A DNA stretch of 64,000 bases from Mycobacterium sp. ITM-2016-00318 (lineage in GTDB: Bacteria > Actinomycetota > Actinomycetes > Mycobacteriales > Mycobacteriaceae): contig NZ_CP134400.1 of NCBI RefSeq assembly GCF_002968285.2, positions 3,038,001 to 3,102,000 on the forward strand, in the 5' to 3' direction. Under the pieces are notes generated by a model. That model had not been told where the DNA came from. It saw only the letters and a program-made list of their open reading frames with translations, and did no database searches. Below, piece after piece: positions 26,262 through 34,601 of this stretch (its first letter is position 1; the number at the start of each line of letters is the position of its first letter). Position numbers and translations under genes: made by a program.

Positions 26262-27035
26262 CTACCCGATTGCTTCTGGGTCGCTCCGGAGGTCGTCGGA
26301 GCGTCCGGCTTGCAAACGCGACCACTGGGGGATGGGCCTGCCGTCGATGCGGGTGTTTGAGCCGTCGACGAGCCACTTCTGCGGCCAACCAGCGGGGGAG
26401 TCCTCCCATGGTTCCTGGCGTCCGTAGACGGTGAGATCCATCAGCGCGAGGCTGTAATCCATTGCCTCGACACCTCTTCTCGTCGTCCAGTACGTCTCGA
26501 AGACGCGATCATCGTCGCGCAGATAGCTGACGATGTGCATCATGCCGGCGATGCGACCGACGAGCAGCGCGTCGAGCGAGGGCAGCGCCGAGTACCACGG
26601 CATGCGCCAACCCATGAATTCGCGGTATCGGGCGCTTTCGTCGTAGGGCCCCTGACAGAACACCGCGTACGTGATGTCGCGGGAGTGAAGATAACCCAAC
26701 TCCTGCACCTGGGTGGTCACCCACGTGCACCCTTCGCACTGTTCCGGCGCAGGCCTACGTGGATGCCACATGAAGTAGTACGCCACAAGCTGCCTGCGTC
26801 CCTCGAAGGCATCGAGCAAGGTGACTGGTCCGTCGGGCCCTGTCAGCTGCAGACCCGCATCGACCTCGACCATGGGCAGGCGTCGTCGCGCCGCGGCGAT
26901 GTCGTCGCCTTGGCGAATGTGCGCCTTCTCGCGGGCGCGCAGTCTGTCGATCTCGGCTTCGAAGCGCGCTCGGTCGACGACAGCGGGCGTCGGCGCCTCG
27001 TGGACGGAATCTCGGTGCGGAGACTCGTTTCTCAT
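26262..27035 (-). CDS. DUF899 thioredoxin-fold protein, paralogue A
   Basis: This 257-residue DUF899 protein has LRAREKAHIRQGDDIAAARRRLPMVEVD at its N-terminus, LLDAFEGRRQLVAYYFMW, and EQCEGCTWVTTQ where a thioredoxin-like active site sits (CxxC). It ends DLTVYGRQEPWEDSPAGWPQKW. The reaction is unknown. The ATG at 27035 is preceded by AGGGGAAAAC, a good ribosome binding site. A second DUF899 gene lies two genes upstream in the same operon. The last residues (SDDLRSDPEAIG) lack family features. Confidence 0.83.
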   Translation of the reverse strand: MRNESPHRDSVHEAPTPAVVDRARFEAEIDRLRAREKAHIRQGDDIAAARRRLPMVEVDAGLQLTGPDGPVTLLDAFEGRRQLVAYYFMWHPRRPAPEQCEGCTWVTTQVQELGYLHSRDITYAVFCQGPYDESARYREFMGWRMPWYSALPSLDALLVGRIAGMMHIVSYLRDDDRVFETYWTTRRGVEAMDYSLALMDLTVYGRQEPWEDSPAGWPQKWLVDGSNTRIDGRPIPQWSRLQAGRSDDLRSDPEAIG

Positions 27036-27051
27036 GTTTTCCCCTGAAGCG

Positions 27052-27720
27052 CTATTCGACCAGATCGGTCTGGGCGGGGCCGAACATGCAGAGCTGGTCG
27101 AGCACCGGCTCCGGGTCTGCCGACCAGTCCATCGCCGCGAGCTGCGCGCGGCTGCGACGCCCGGTCCGCCATCGCAACGCCTCGAATCGTGTGGTGCGAA
27201 GCCGTAATTCGGGTCCGTCGTCGGGACCGGCGCGGTACTCGCCATCCTCCACAGCCACGCGCAGCGGAACCGGCGTCCGAAGACTTCTCAGCAGCAGATC
27301 AGCCGAATATCGCACGGCGTCGGAGTCGCGCATGCCCGGCCTACCGATCGCTGCGCGGATGTCATGCTCATGGCTGACGACGTCACCGACGGGCGGTGCC
27401 AACCCGGCGGTTTCGGCCAGTCGACTCAGCTGCTCAGCGGCCTCCGACCAGGCCGCGAGCACCTTGCCGACATTCGCACCGTCGAATCGGGCGACCTGGG
27501 CCGCCGTCTCCTCGTCGGTCGGCGGGCCGGTCAGCCGGCCCTGCCCGATGTCCTCGGCGACCGCGGCCAGATGGGCCACCACGGCCAGGACCGACCAGCC
27601 AGGACAGGCCGCTACCGCGGTGTTCAATTCGGTGTCGTCGAGGTGTGCCACCAACGCGGCGACGCGTTCTCGCGAGTCCTGGTAGATCCGCGCGACGTCG
27701 CGCGGGTCGGTGTTCGACAT
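27052..27720 (-). CDS. maleylpyruvate-isomerase/DinB-like mycothiol-dependent protein
   Basis: This 222-residue protein belongs to the TIGR03083-type actinobacterial family with the DinB-like metal-binding N-terminal helical bundle (VAALVAHLDDTELNTAVAACPGWSVLAVVAHL) and a C-terminal MDMPI-like domain. The histidines in VVAHLAAVAEDI and SHEHDIRAAIG are plausible metal ligands. Members use mycothiol in isomerase or transferase reactions, but many have no known substrate. The ATG at 27720 has AAGG at a normal distance; a GTG at 27729 would overlap the upstream stop. Confidence 0.78.
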   Translation of the reverse strand: MSNTDPRDVARIYQDSRERVAALVAHLDDTELNTAVAACPGWSVLAVVAHLAAVAEDIGQGRLTGPPTDEETAAQVARFDGANVGKVLAAWSEAAEQLSRLAETAGLAPPVGDVVSHEHDIRAAIGRPGMRDSDAVRYSADLLLRSLRTPVPLRVAVEDGEYRAGPDDGPELRLRTTRFEALRWRTGRRSRAQLAAMDWSADPEPVLDQLCMFGPAQTDLVE

Positions 27721-27725
27721 CGCGG

Positions 27726-28424
27726 TCACGCCTTCGGAGAGGAGTCGCTGTCCTCGTAATCGTCGTTCCAGCGCCACCATTCGTAGGGTTTGGTCTGCGG
27801 ATAGCCGTCGGGGGAGTCCTCCCAGGTCTCCTGTCGGCCCAGTGCCGTCATGTCGAGGAAGTGGAAAGTGTTGTCGAACACCTCGTCGCCGCGGTTGTCG
27901 ATGAAGTACGTGCGAAAGATTCGATCGCCCTCGCGGATGAACGCGTTGGTGCCGTGCCATTCCTCGACGCCGAAGTCGGTGTCGAACGCGCCGTTCGGCC
28001 CCGGCACGATCGTGTACCACGGGTGCTTCCAGCCCATCCGCGACTTGATGCGCGCCAGATCCGCCTGGGAACCGCGGGAGACGTACACGAGGGTGGTGTC
28101 GCGGGCGTTCAGATGCCCCAGGTTGCCGATGTGATCGGCCATCAACGAACAGCCCGTACATCCGTGCTCGGGCCACCCGTGCACACCGGGGTCGAGAAAC
28201 GCGCGGTAGACAATCAATTGGCGTCGCCCGTGAAACAGGTCGAGCAGGCCGACCCTGCCGTCGGGGCCATCGAATTCGTAGGTCTTCTCCACCGCCGTCC
28301 ACGGCATCCGCCGGCGTTGCGCGGCCAGCGCATCGCGTGCCCTCGTGTGCTCCTTCTCCTTGACCAGCATCTCCTGTCGCGCAACGTCCCACTCCTGCGC
28401 CGACACGATCGGAGGCGTCTTCAT
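27726..28424 (-). CDS. DUF899 thioredoxin-fold protein, paralogue B
   Basis: This 232-residue DUF899 protein has the same architecture as the gene at 26262: LVKEKEHTRARDALAAQRRRMPW, LLDLFHGRRQLIVYRAFLDPGV, HGCTGCSLMADHIG with CxxC, then DMTALGRQETWEDSPDGYPQ. GGGAGATTGC precedes ATG 28424. It begins an operon with the DinB-like gene and paralogue A, and is divergent from the ArsR operon; the operator at 28454-28473 lies 30 bases upstream of its start. Confidence 0.85.
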   Translation of the reverse strand: MKTPPIVSAQEWDVARQEMLVKEKEHTRARDALAAQRRRMPWTAVEKTYEFDGPDGRVGLLDLFHGRRQLIVYRAFLDPGVHGWPEHGCTGCSLMADHIGNLGHLNARDTTLVYVSRGSQADLARIKSRMGWKHPWYTIVPGPNGAFDTDFGVEEWHGTNAFIREGDRIFRTYFIDNRGDEVFDNTFHFLDMTALGRQETWEDSPDGYPQTKPYEWWRWNDDYEDSDSSPKA

Positions 28425-28453
28425 GCAATCTCCCGTCGTCGGACAACCCAAAC

Positions 28454-28473
28454 GTTCAACATTCCAGTTGAAC
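28454..28473. promoter_or_regulatory. ArsR operator box 1 (GTTCAAC-N6-GTTGAAC)
   Basis: Perfect seven-base inverted repeat with a six-base spacer in the divergent gap between the DUF899 and ArsR operons. The core TCAAC-N6-GTTGA recurs at 28510-28525, 54 bases away centre to centre, close to five helical turns. Confidence 0.7.
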
Positions 28474-28504
28474 AACTTTCCTCCAGCACAGCATGTCCGA
28501 TCGC

Positions 28505-28510
28505 TATAGT
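28505..28510 (+). promoter_or_regulatory. -10 box of arsR-type gene (leaderless)
   Basis: TATAGT is followed by seven bases and ATG 28518. The last base of the box is the first base of operator box 2, so repressor bound there would block polymerase. Confidence 0.55.
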
Positions 28511-28525
28511 CAACAGAATGGTTGA
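28510..28525. promoter_or_regulatory. ArsR operator box 2 (TCAAC-N6-GTTGA)
   Basis: The same half-sites and spacer as box 1, overlapping the predicted transcription start and the ATG of the regulator gene. This supports autorepression. Confidence 0.65.
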
Positions 28526-28850
28526 AGATCAGGTTCTGGACCGTGCGTATGGCGCGCTTGCCGATCCGACCCGCCGATGGCTGTTGCAGACACTGCGCGC
28601 AGGCGATGCCCGCATTTCTGACCTTGCCGCGCCGCTTCCCATGACGTTCGCCGGCGTTTCGCGTCACGTCGGTGTGCTCGAGGCGGCCGGATTGGTACGA
28701 CGTGAGATACGCGGGCGAGAACACTGGCTATCCCTACAACCGGACGGACTGACGATGGCCCAGCAGTGGATCAACGAGCAGTCGGAGTTCTGGTCGACGC
28801 GTGCGGACGCGCTCGCGGCTCGACTGCGCAAGAAGAGGCACCGCCGATGA
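28518..28850 (+). CDS. ArsR-family winged-helix regulator
   Basis: This 110-residue protein is a compact ArsR-type winged helix: ALADPTRRWLLQTLRAGDARISDLAAPL, then the recognition region MTFAGVSRHVGVLEAAGLVRREIRGREHWLSL. No cysteine metal sites are present, consistent with the ArsR group that pairs with SRPBCC proteins. Its stop overlaps the SRPBCC start (ATGA). It probably binds both TCAAC-N6-GTTGA boxes upstream and so controls itself and perhaps the divergent DUF899 operon. Confidence 0.9.
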   Translation: MVEDQVLDRAYGALADPTRRWLLQTLRAGDARISDLAAPLPMTFAGVSRHVGVLEAAGLVRREIRGREHWLSLQPDGLTMAQQWINEQSEFWSTRADALAARLRKKRHRR

Positions 28851-29284
28851 CCGACATGGCGACCGTTCGGGTCGAACGCGTCATGCCCGCCGCGCCGGAT
28901 GTGGTGTTCGACGAGTGGCTCGACCGGGAGTCGTTGCGGGAGTGGATGTGTCCTCGTCCGGTTCAGGTGCTCGACGTCACGGTTGAACCGCATGTGGGCG
29001 GAATGGTGCGCTTCGACATCGACGATGAGGGCACCCGCGTCCTGATCACCGGCCAATTCATGACCATCGAACGTCCGCGGCTGCTGCGGTTCACGTGGAG
29101 CAACTCGAACTGGTCCGACCCGACGCGGGAAAGCGTCGTCAATGTCGCGTTCGAACCGGTCGGCGATGAGGAGACCCTCATGTCGATCGAGCACTCTCTG
29201 CTTCCCCCAGAAGAATTCGACAACTTCCACAGCGGTTGGATCCTCACCGTCGACCAGCTCGCCGGTCGGCTACCCGCGCGATGA
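28847..29284 (+). CDS. SRPBCC (AHSA1-like) domain protein
   Basis: This 145-residue protein has the START/AHSA1 beta-grip fold: VRVERVMPAAPDVVFDEWLDRESLREWM, GGMVRFDID, PRLLRFTWSNSNW, and the C-terminal long helix EEFDNFHSGWILTVDQLAGRL. Such proteins bind hydrophobic ligands and often follow an ArsR gene. It overlaps its neighbours by four bases on both sides, so the three genes are one operon. Confidence 0.87.
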   Translation: MTDMATVRVERVMPAAPDVVFDEWLDRESLREWMCPRPVQVLDVTVEPHVGGMVRFDIDDEGTRVLITGQFMTIERPRLLRFTWSNSNWSDPTRESVVNVAFEPVGDEETLMSIEHSLLPPEEFDNFHSGWILTVDQLAGRLPAR

Positions 29285-29658
29285 CACAGCGCTGGATCGT
29301 CGATGCGATGAACGTGATCGGCAGTCGGCCAGACGGCTGGTGGAAGGACCGCCGGGCGGCGATGATTACGCTGGTCGACCACCTCGAACAGTGGGCCTCG
29401 CCGGGCCACCAGGTGACGGTGGTGTTCGAACGGCCGCCGTCGCCACCGATCGGCTCAACGATGATCGGGATAGCGCACGCACCGCAGGCCGCCGCCAACT
29501 CAGCCGATGACGAGATCGTTCGCCTTGTCAACGCGGATCAGGATCGGCAGAACCTCACGGTGGCGACATCGGATGACGCACTGGCCGAACGCGTTCGGGA
29601 CGCAGGCGCAACCGTCTTTCCGTCCGCGCGATTCCGCGATCTGATCGATCCGCGTTGA
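29281..29658 (+). CDS. NYN/PIN-like (YacP-type) predicted ribonuclease
   Basis: This 125-residue single-domain protein starts WIVDAMNVIGSRPDGWWKDR, the first acidic motif of NYN_YacP nucleases, and has VTVVFERPP, NSADDEIVRLVN and VATSDDALAERVRDAGATVFP with the other conserved Asp residues. This is the usual length for the family. It is translationally coupled to the SRPBCC gene by ATGA. RNA cleavage is predicted from the family; the target is unknown. Confidence 0.82.
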   Translation: MTQRWIVDAMNVIGSRPDGWWKDRRAAMITLVDHLEQWASPGHQVTVVFERPPSPPIGSTMIGIAHAPQAAANSADDEIVRLVNADQDRQNLTVATSDDALAERVRDAGATVFPSARFRDLIDPR

Positions 29659-29738
29659 CGGCAGGCCCGGAGCGCTGATCGGGGCCGTGACGACCGAGGC
29701 TGGACTCGACGCGCTGAGGTGCGCCTAGCGCCGCGGGA

Positions 29739-30038
29739 TCAGCCGTTCTGGGCCATTCCGTAGCAGACCGCATAGTGGTCAGGGGTGCAGGGCACGCCGT
29801 TGACGGTGTCGAAGCCGTTCGGGTTGTTGACGATCTTCGCGCCGCCGCCTGCTGGGGGTGGGACTGGAATGATTGGCGCACTGCCACCACCTGCACCGCT
29901 GATGCACACGCCTTCGAAACGGGTCTGCTTCGTGCCCCACGGGCACTCGGCTTGAGCCGGTGAGGCCACTACCAGGGGCGCGGCGACGAACGCCACAGCG
30001 GAACCGACAACCAGCACTCCGCGTTTCCAATTCACCAT
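29739..30038 (-). CDS. small secreted Cys-containing protein
   Basis: This 99-residue protein has a clear Sec signal (KRGVLVVGSAVAFVAAPLVV, cut after AQA near residue 30). The mature part of about 70 residues has four cysteines (ECPWG, GVCISG, PCTPDH, AVCYG) and a Pro/Gly-rich centre, likely forming two disulfides. It resembles small mycobacterial secreted proteins with no known role. It stands alone. Confidence 0.75.
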   Translation of the reverse strand: MVNWKRGVLVVGSAVAFVAAPLVVASPAQAECPWGTKQTRFEGVCISGAGGGSAPIIPVPPPAGGGAKIVNNPNGFDTVNGVPCTPDHYAVCYGMAQNG

Positions 30039-30103
30039 CTAAGCTCTCCGAACCTTTCACCCGACCGCGACCAGCCTAACCCGCGAACTGCTAGCTTGCG
30101 GCC

Positions 30104-30271
30104 GTGCACCTGTTTTCTCAGAATTGGCGGCGCTCCTGGCAGCGGTCGCCGACCTGCCCGACCAGGCCTTCGACGTGCTGATAACCCTGGCGAGGCCGGC
30201 GCAGGGCCACTGACGAAGAGACCGCAGTGCTGGGCGAGCTGGCCGACGCCCTTCCGGTCTTCCTGGGCTGA
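30104..30271 (+). pseudogene. short gene with compensating frameshifts (about 55 codons)
   Basis: GTG 30104 follows TAGCTT (30092-30097) by six bases, a leaderless start. The sequence then shifts frame near 30117 to read SELAALLAAVADLPDQAFDV, and back again near 30211, where removing one T gives DEETAVLGELADALPVFLG and a stop at 30271. The helical, Leu/Ala-rich composition and matching start/stop frame suggest a small real protein or its remnant. No family is recognised. Confidence 0.4.
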
Positions 30272-30278
30272 ACCGCGC

Positions 30279-30998
30279 TCAGCGGGGCAGGAGCGAGATC
30301 TTCTGCCAGATCTTGTTCGACAGCTCGGTCGTCAGCGTCTCGATCGTGGAAATCGTGTCGAGCACGACTGCGTCCGTACTGTGTTCGGCGCACAGGGCCG
30401 CCGTCTTGGCCGTCAGGCTCAACATCTCGGAACAGTAGGTGAGGTAGTGGTGCAACTGCTCGGCGTCGAGCCCGTGCAGGACGCTCTCGGCGGTGGGGGT
30501 GTAGCTCGGGCTGATCTGTTCGGGATCCTTCGAGAGCTGATGCATATCGATGACGTGGGCCAGCGACCGCAGCCGATACAGAAGTCGCAGCAGTGAGCGA
30601 CGTTCCAGTCGTTCGGGGAACGCCCACAGAAACACCACCGCGATCGCCGCGAACACCAGATCGTTGATCGCGCTCTCGACCAGCGGCACCCAGTCGGTGG
30701 TTTTGGCCAACCCCTCGAGGACCGCCGAACGCAGGCTGAACGCCAGCGCGATCACCGTGGCCCCGACGATGGCGACGCTCGCGATTCGCGCGCCGATCGT
30801 CATGCGTCGCAAGCGGTCTCGCGACTGGCCGGCTTCGTCGGACACCATGACGACGAGTTTGCCGAGGTCGCGGACGGCCTTGGTGAGACCGCGTTCGCCG
30901 AATCGCGCCCGGATTCGACGCTCGAGCTGGGCCACCGTGCCCCCGACGATCTCAGCAGCTAGCTGGATGGTGTCTCCGGCTGGGCTGGTCCGCGCCAC
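30279..30998 (-). CDS. conserved membrane protein with two helices
   Basis: This 239-residue protein has a cytoplasmic N-terminal helix with ARFGERGLTKAVRDLGKLVVMVSDEAGQ, two membrane helices (about residues 72-90 and 110-126), and a C-terminal helical part of about 110 residues with ESVLHGLDAEQLHHYLTYCSEMLSL. No catalytic motif is seen. GTG 30998 follows TACAGT by six bases on the reverse strand, so it is probably leaderless. Function unknown. Confidence 0.72.
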   Translation of the reverse strand: MARTSPAGDTIQLAAEIVGGTVAQLERRIRARFGERGLTKAVRDLGKLVVMVSDEAGQSRDRLRRMTIGARIASVAIVGATVIALAFSLRSAVLEGLAKTTDWVPLVESAINDLVFAAIAVVFLWAFPERLERRSLLRLLYRLRSLAHVIDMHQLSKDPEQISPSYTPTAESVLHGLDAEQLHHYLTYCSEMLSLTAKTAALCAEHSTDAVVLDTISTIETLTTELSNKIWQKISLLPR

Positions 30999-31036
30999 AT
31001 GACGACTGTAAACCGCAGATCAGCCGGGCACGCCGG

Positions 31037-32005
31037 CTACGTCAGCAAGCCTTCCTTGACCAACCAGTCACGCGCAACGATCGCGGGGTCTTCACCGCCG
31101 GTGTCGACCTTGGCATTGAGCTCCAGCATGACCTCGTTGGTCAGCTTGGGGCTGAGCTTCGCGAAGATGTCGGCCACCTCCGGGTGCTCCTCGAGGACCT
31201 TCGAATTGACCACGGCGGACAGGTTGTAGTGCGGGAAGAAGGCCTTGTCATCCTCGAGCACGCGCAGCTTGAGGCCCGGTATGCGACCGTCGGTGGTGAA
31301 GACCTCACCGAAGTTGCACTGGCCGTCGGCCGTGGCGGTGTAGATGACGCCGGTGTCCAGGTTGGTGACCCGCCCGAGCTGCTGTCGACTCAATCCGTAC
31401 GTCTTCAGCATCGGGATGAATCCGTCGTTGCGATTGGCGAATTCGCTTTCGATGCAGAAGGTGAGGTCGGCCTTGTTCAGCTTCACGAGGTCGGACAGCT
31501 TGCTGATGCCGAGCCGCTGGGCTTCTGACTCACGGATCGCGAAGGCGTACGTGTCGTCCATCGGCGCGGGCGGCAGCCAGGTCAGTCCGTTCTTGGCGTC
31601 GGCTTCCTTGGTCGCCAGATACTGCGCCTCTTCGCCTTTGACCGGGTTCTCGTTGCCGAGGTAATTGATCCAACCGGTGCCGGTGTACTCGGGCGAGACA
31701 TTGGCCTCGCCGCTTGTCATCGCGTGTCGTGCGCCGAAACTGCCGGGGATGTTGGTCAGGTTGGTGACGTCCGCACCCGCCGCGGACAGCACCGTCGAGA
31801 ACATGTTCCCGAGAATCAACTGCTCGGTGAAGTCCTTCGCCGCGACGGTCAGCTTGACGTCCTTGAGCGAGTCGTAGTGGCCGATCGTGCCCGGCCGTGC
31901 CTCGAGGATCGCGCCGCTGGCCGACTGCAGACCGCAGCCGACGAGTACACCGGCGAGCAGCACACTCGCCACCGTGAGCGCGCGTCCAGGTCGGATGGTG
32001 GTCAT
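31037..32005 (-). CDS. proX: osmoprotectant ABC transporter substrate-binding lipoprotein
   Basis: This 322-residue OpuAC-type binding protein has a lipoprotein signal ending LLAGVLVGC at Cys24. KLTVAAKDFTEQLILGNMFSTVL and SPEYTGTGW are typical of glycine-betaine/choline/carnitine binding proteins (OpuC/ProX). It captures the osmolyte outside the membrane for the permease pair upstream. It is the last gene of a four-gene operon; the start at ATG 32005 is four bases after the previous gene. Confidence 0.87.
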   Translation of the reverse strand: MTTIRPGRALTVASVLLAGVLVGCGLQSASGAILEARPGTIGHYDSLKDVKLTVAAKDFTEQLILGNMFSTVLSAAGADVTNLTNIPGSFGARHAMTSGEANVSPEYTGTGWINYLGNENPVKGEEAQYLATKEADAKNGLTWLPPAPMDDTYAFAIRESEAQRLGISKLSDLVKLNKADLTFCIESEFANRNDGFIPMLKTYGLSRQQLGRVTNLDTGVIYTATADGQCNFGEVFTTDGRIPGLKLRVLEDDKAFFPHYNLSAVVNSKVLEEHPEVADIFAKLSPKLTNEVMLELNAKVDTGGEDPAIVARDWLVKEGLLT

Positions 32006-32009
32006 GGCG

Positions 32010-32798
32010 CTACAGCCCTTTCGGCGCGGCGACGATCTCGGCGACCCGTGCCAACCAGTCGATGAACAGAGCAAGCGCCGCGACGAGCACCGCGCCGACG
32101 ACCAGCGTCACCGTCTGCTGCAGCTTGATGCCGGTCGTGATCAACTGCCCGAGCCCACCGGCACCGGTGAACGACGCGAGGGCTGCGGTTCCGACGATGA
32201 GGACAAGAGCGGTACGGACACCGGCCACGATCACGGGAAGTGCCAGGGGCAGCTCGATCCGGAGGAGGGTGGACCAGGCCGACATCCCCATACCGCGGGA
32301 GGCCTCGACCAACCGCGGTTCGACGCCGTCGAGACCGGTGACGGTGTTCGCGACGATCGGCAGTGCGCCGTAGACCGTGAGCGCGATGATCGCACCGATT
32401 TCACCGATGCCGAACAGCACGGCGCCCAGTGCGATCAAACCGATCGCCGGTGCGGCCTGTCCGAAGCCGGCGACGGTGATGATCGGCTGCGAGTAACGGC
32501 GGAATCGCCCGCGGGTCAACGCTATTCCCAGGGGGATGGCGACCACACACGTCAGCAACGTGGCCGCAAGGCTGATGGTCATGTGCTCGCGGAGCAACGT
32601 GAGCAACTGCGGCACCGCGAGTGAGCGCCGTTCGGTCTCCGACACGTCGGCGTTGTAGACGTAGAGAAGGGCACCCACGACCACCACGATGCAGAGCACG
32701 GGCTGAAGGACCAACCGGCCGAGGCCAAGCCGACGACCCTGGCCACGCGACTCGGAATCGCCTGTGATGCTCTCGATTTCGGTGATGACCACTGTCAC
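32010..32798 (-). CDS. osmoprotectant ABC transporter permease (ProW/OpuCB type), second copy
   Basis: This 262-residue protein has about six membrane helices. The EAA-like loop EASRGMGMSAWSTLLRIELPLALPVI is the contact to the ATPase. An N-terminal extension with one extra hydrophobic segment (VLCIVVVVGALLYVY) precedes the core. The start overlaps the ATPase stop. Together with the permease at 33954 it would form the heterodimeric channel. Confidence 0.87.
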   Translation of the reverse strand: MTVVITEIESITGDSESRGQGRRLGLGRLVLQPVLCIVVVVGALLYVYNADVSETERRSLAVPQLLTLLREHMTISLAATLLTCVVAIPLGIALTRGRFRRYSQPIITVAGFGQAAPAIGLIALGAVLFGIGEIGAIIALTVYGALPIVANTVTGLDGVEPRLVEASRGMGMSAWSTLLRIELPLALPVIVAGVRTALVLIVGTAALASFTGAGGLGQLITTGIKLQQTVTLVVGAVLVAALALFIDWLARVAEIVAAPKGL

Positions 32799-33961
32799 GA
32801 GGGTGCCCCTGACGGCTGCTCGCTGCGCCGGAGGTCGCTCATCGCGTCCATGATCGTTTCGATACTGATGACGCCTTGATAGCTGTTGCGTCTGCCGGTC
32901 ACCACCACCACCCCGTGCGATGAGGTGAGCATCACGTCGAGAGCGTCATTGAGCGTCGAGGCGACGTTGACGACCTCGAGTTCCTCGTCCCGTGCGACAT
33001 TGTCCAGCGCATTCGCCTGCTCGAGTTCGGTGAGCGACAACCACCGTTGCGGCCGGTCCTGGTCATCGAGCACGATCACATGCTCGCGGTCGAGCGAGCG
33101 GGCCGCCGCAATGGCTTCCGCGGCGTCGCCGCCTACCCGCGCCACGGCGGCCGCGTGCAGATCGACGTCGCGCACCCTGGTCAGGGTCAGCTGTTTGAGC
33201 GCAGCGCCTGCGCCGACGAAGCCGCGCACGAAGTCGTCGGCGGGTTCGGCGAGAATCCGTTCGGGGGAGTCGTACTGCACGATCTTGGAGCCGGCCTGAA
33301 GTATCGCGATCCGGTCGCCGAGCTTGACCGCTTCATCGAAGTCGTGAGTGACAAAGACGATGGTCTTGCGTAACTCGTCCTGCAGCCGCAGCAACTCGTC
33401 CTGCAGCCGTTGCCGGGTGATGGGGTCGACCGCGCCGAACGGTTCGTCCATCAACAGCACCGGCGGGTCGGCGGCCAAAGCCCTCGCAACTCCGATGCGC
33501 TGCTGTTGGCCGCCCGACAGTTCGCGCGGGTAGCGGCCGCGGTACTGCGACGGATCGAGGCTCACCAGTTCGAGCAGTTCATCGACACGGGTAGAGATGC
33601 GCTTCTTGTCCCACTTCAGCAGGCGGGGCACGATCGCGATGTTGTCGCCGACGGTCAGATGGGGGAACAGTCCCGCACCCTGGATCACGTAGCCGATGTG
33701 GCGCCGCAGCTGGTCGGGATCGCGCTTGGTCACGTCGTCATCGCCGATGAGGATGCGTCCACTCGTCGGCTCGATGAGCCGGTTGATCATCTTCATGGTG
33801 GTGGTCTTGCCGCATCCCGAAGGCCCGACGAGCATGACGATCTCGCCGGCCGGGATCTCCATGGTGATGTTGTCGACAGCCGCCTGCGATTGCGCGGCGT
33901 ACTTCTTGGTCACGCCATCGAGCAGGATCCTGGCGCCGCCAGTGGTTTTAGATTCAGACAC
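32795..33961 (-). CDS. proV: osmoprotectant ABC transporter ATPase with CBS domain
   Basis: This 388-residue ATPase has Walker [11 protein letters not shown] near residue 43, signature LSGGQQQR and Walker B VLLMDEP. Two CBS-like stretches follow, ending in SHGVVVVTGRRNSYQGVISIETIMD, which in OpuA-type systems sense ionic strength or nucleotides. It energises uptake of compatible solutes such as glycine betaine. It overlaps the first permease gene by eight bases and the second by four. Confidence 0.9.
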   Translation of the reverse strand: MSESKTTGGARILLDGVTKKYAAQSQAAVDNITMEIPAGEIVMLVGPSGCGKTTTMKMINRLIEPTSGRILIGDDDVTKRDPDQLRRHIGYVIQGAGLFPHLTVGDNIAIVPRLLKWDKKRISTRVDELLELVSLDPSQYRGRYPRELSGGQQQRIGVARALAADPPVLLMDEPFGAVDPITRQRLQDELLRLQDELRKTIVFVTHDFDEAVKLGDRIAILQAGSKIVQYDSPERILAEPADDFVRGFVGAGAALKQLTLTRVRDVDLHAAAVARVGGDAAEAIAAARSLDREHVIVLDDQDRPQRWLSLTELEQANALDNVARDEELEVVNVASTLNDALDVMLTSSHGVVVVTGRRNSYQGVISIETIMDAMSDLRRSEQPSGAPS

Positions 33962-34601
33962 GTATCCCCCTCGGGACGGTGAGGCGGGTGAAGAAGTTCA
34001 AGACTGTGTCCAGGATGACCGCCAGGATAAGGATGCCCACCGTCGCGGCGACGATGGAGTTGGTCGCGTTGGCCCCGCCCATGCGGGAGATGCCGGAGAA
34101 GATGTAGCCGCCGAGGCCAGGTCCGAGCGCGTACGCCGCAATGGCGGCGATGCCCATCAGCATCTGCGCCGAGATGCGCACGCCTGTCATGATGACCGGC
34201 CAGGCCAGCGGCAACTCGAGCCGGATGAGAGTGGCGAAGCGGCTCATCCCCATCCCGCGTGACGACTCGATCAAGGTCTTGTCGACGCCGTTGAGGCCGA
34301 CGACGACGTTGCGCAGGATCGGAAAGATGCCGAAGAACACCAGCAGGATCACTGAAGGTACGACACCGAGTCCGACGATGCCGACCAGTACGCCGAGTAG
34401 CGCATAGGAGGGGATGGTCAGGCCGATGGCGGTGAGGCTGTTGCCGAGCGCCACGCCGACCGGCGACCGATAGATCAGCACGCCGATGGCAAGAGCGATG
34501 ACTGTAGCCAGGATGAGGGTCTGAACCACGAGGCTCATGTGCTGGTAGGCGAGGAACGACAGAACCGGCCAACGGTCCTGAACGAACTCGACGAAGCCCA
34601 T
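33954..34601 (-). CDS. osmoprotectant ABC transporter permease, first gene of operon
   Basis: This 215-residue permease has five to six helices and the loop ESSRGMGMSRFATLIRLELPLAWPVI, closely related to the partner permease. MGFVEFVQDRW is chosen as the N-terminus (ATG 34601) because it matches ProW-type proteins; upstream in-frame codons lack homology. It is the operon's first gene, so the promoter lies in 34602-34951. Confidence 0.85.
   Translation of the reverse strand: MGFVEFVQDRWPVLSFLAYQHMSLVVQTLILATVIALAIGVLIYRSPVGVALGNSLTAIGLTIPSYALLGVLVGIVGLGVVPSVILLVFFGIFPILRNVVVGLNGVDKTLIESSRGMGMSRFATLIRLELPLAWPVIMTGVRISAQMLMGIAAIAAYALGPGLGGYIFSGISRMGGANATNSIVAATVGILILAVILDTVLNFFTRLTVPRGIRV

Noticed and set aside
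27189..28446. Extended N-termini for the DinB-like and DUF899 genes
   Set aside because: The longer frames run through neighbouring genes in the wrong frame; family-like starts with ribosome binding sites exist at 27035, 27720 and 28424.
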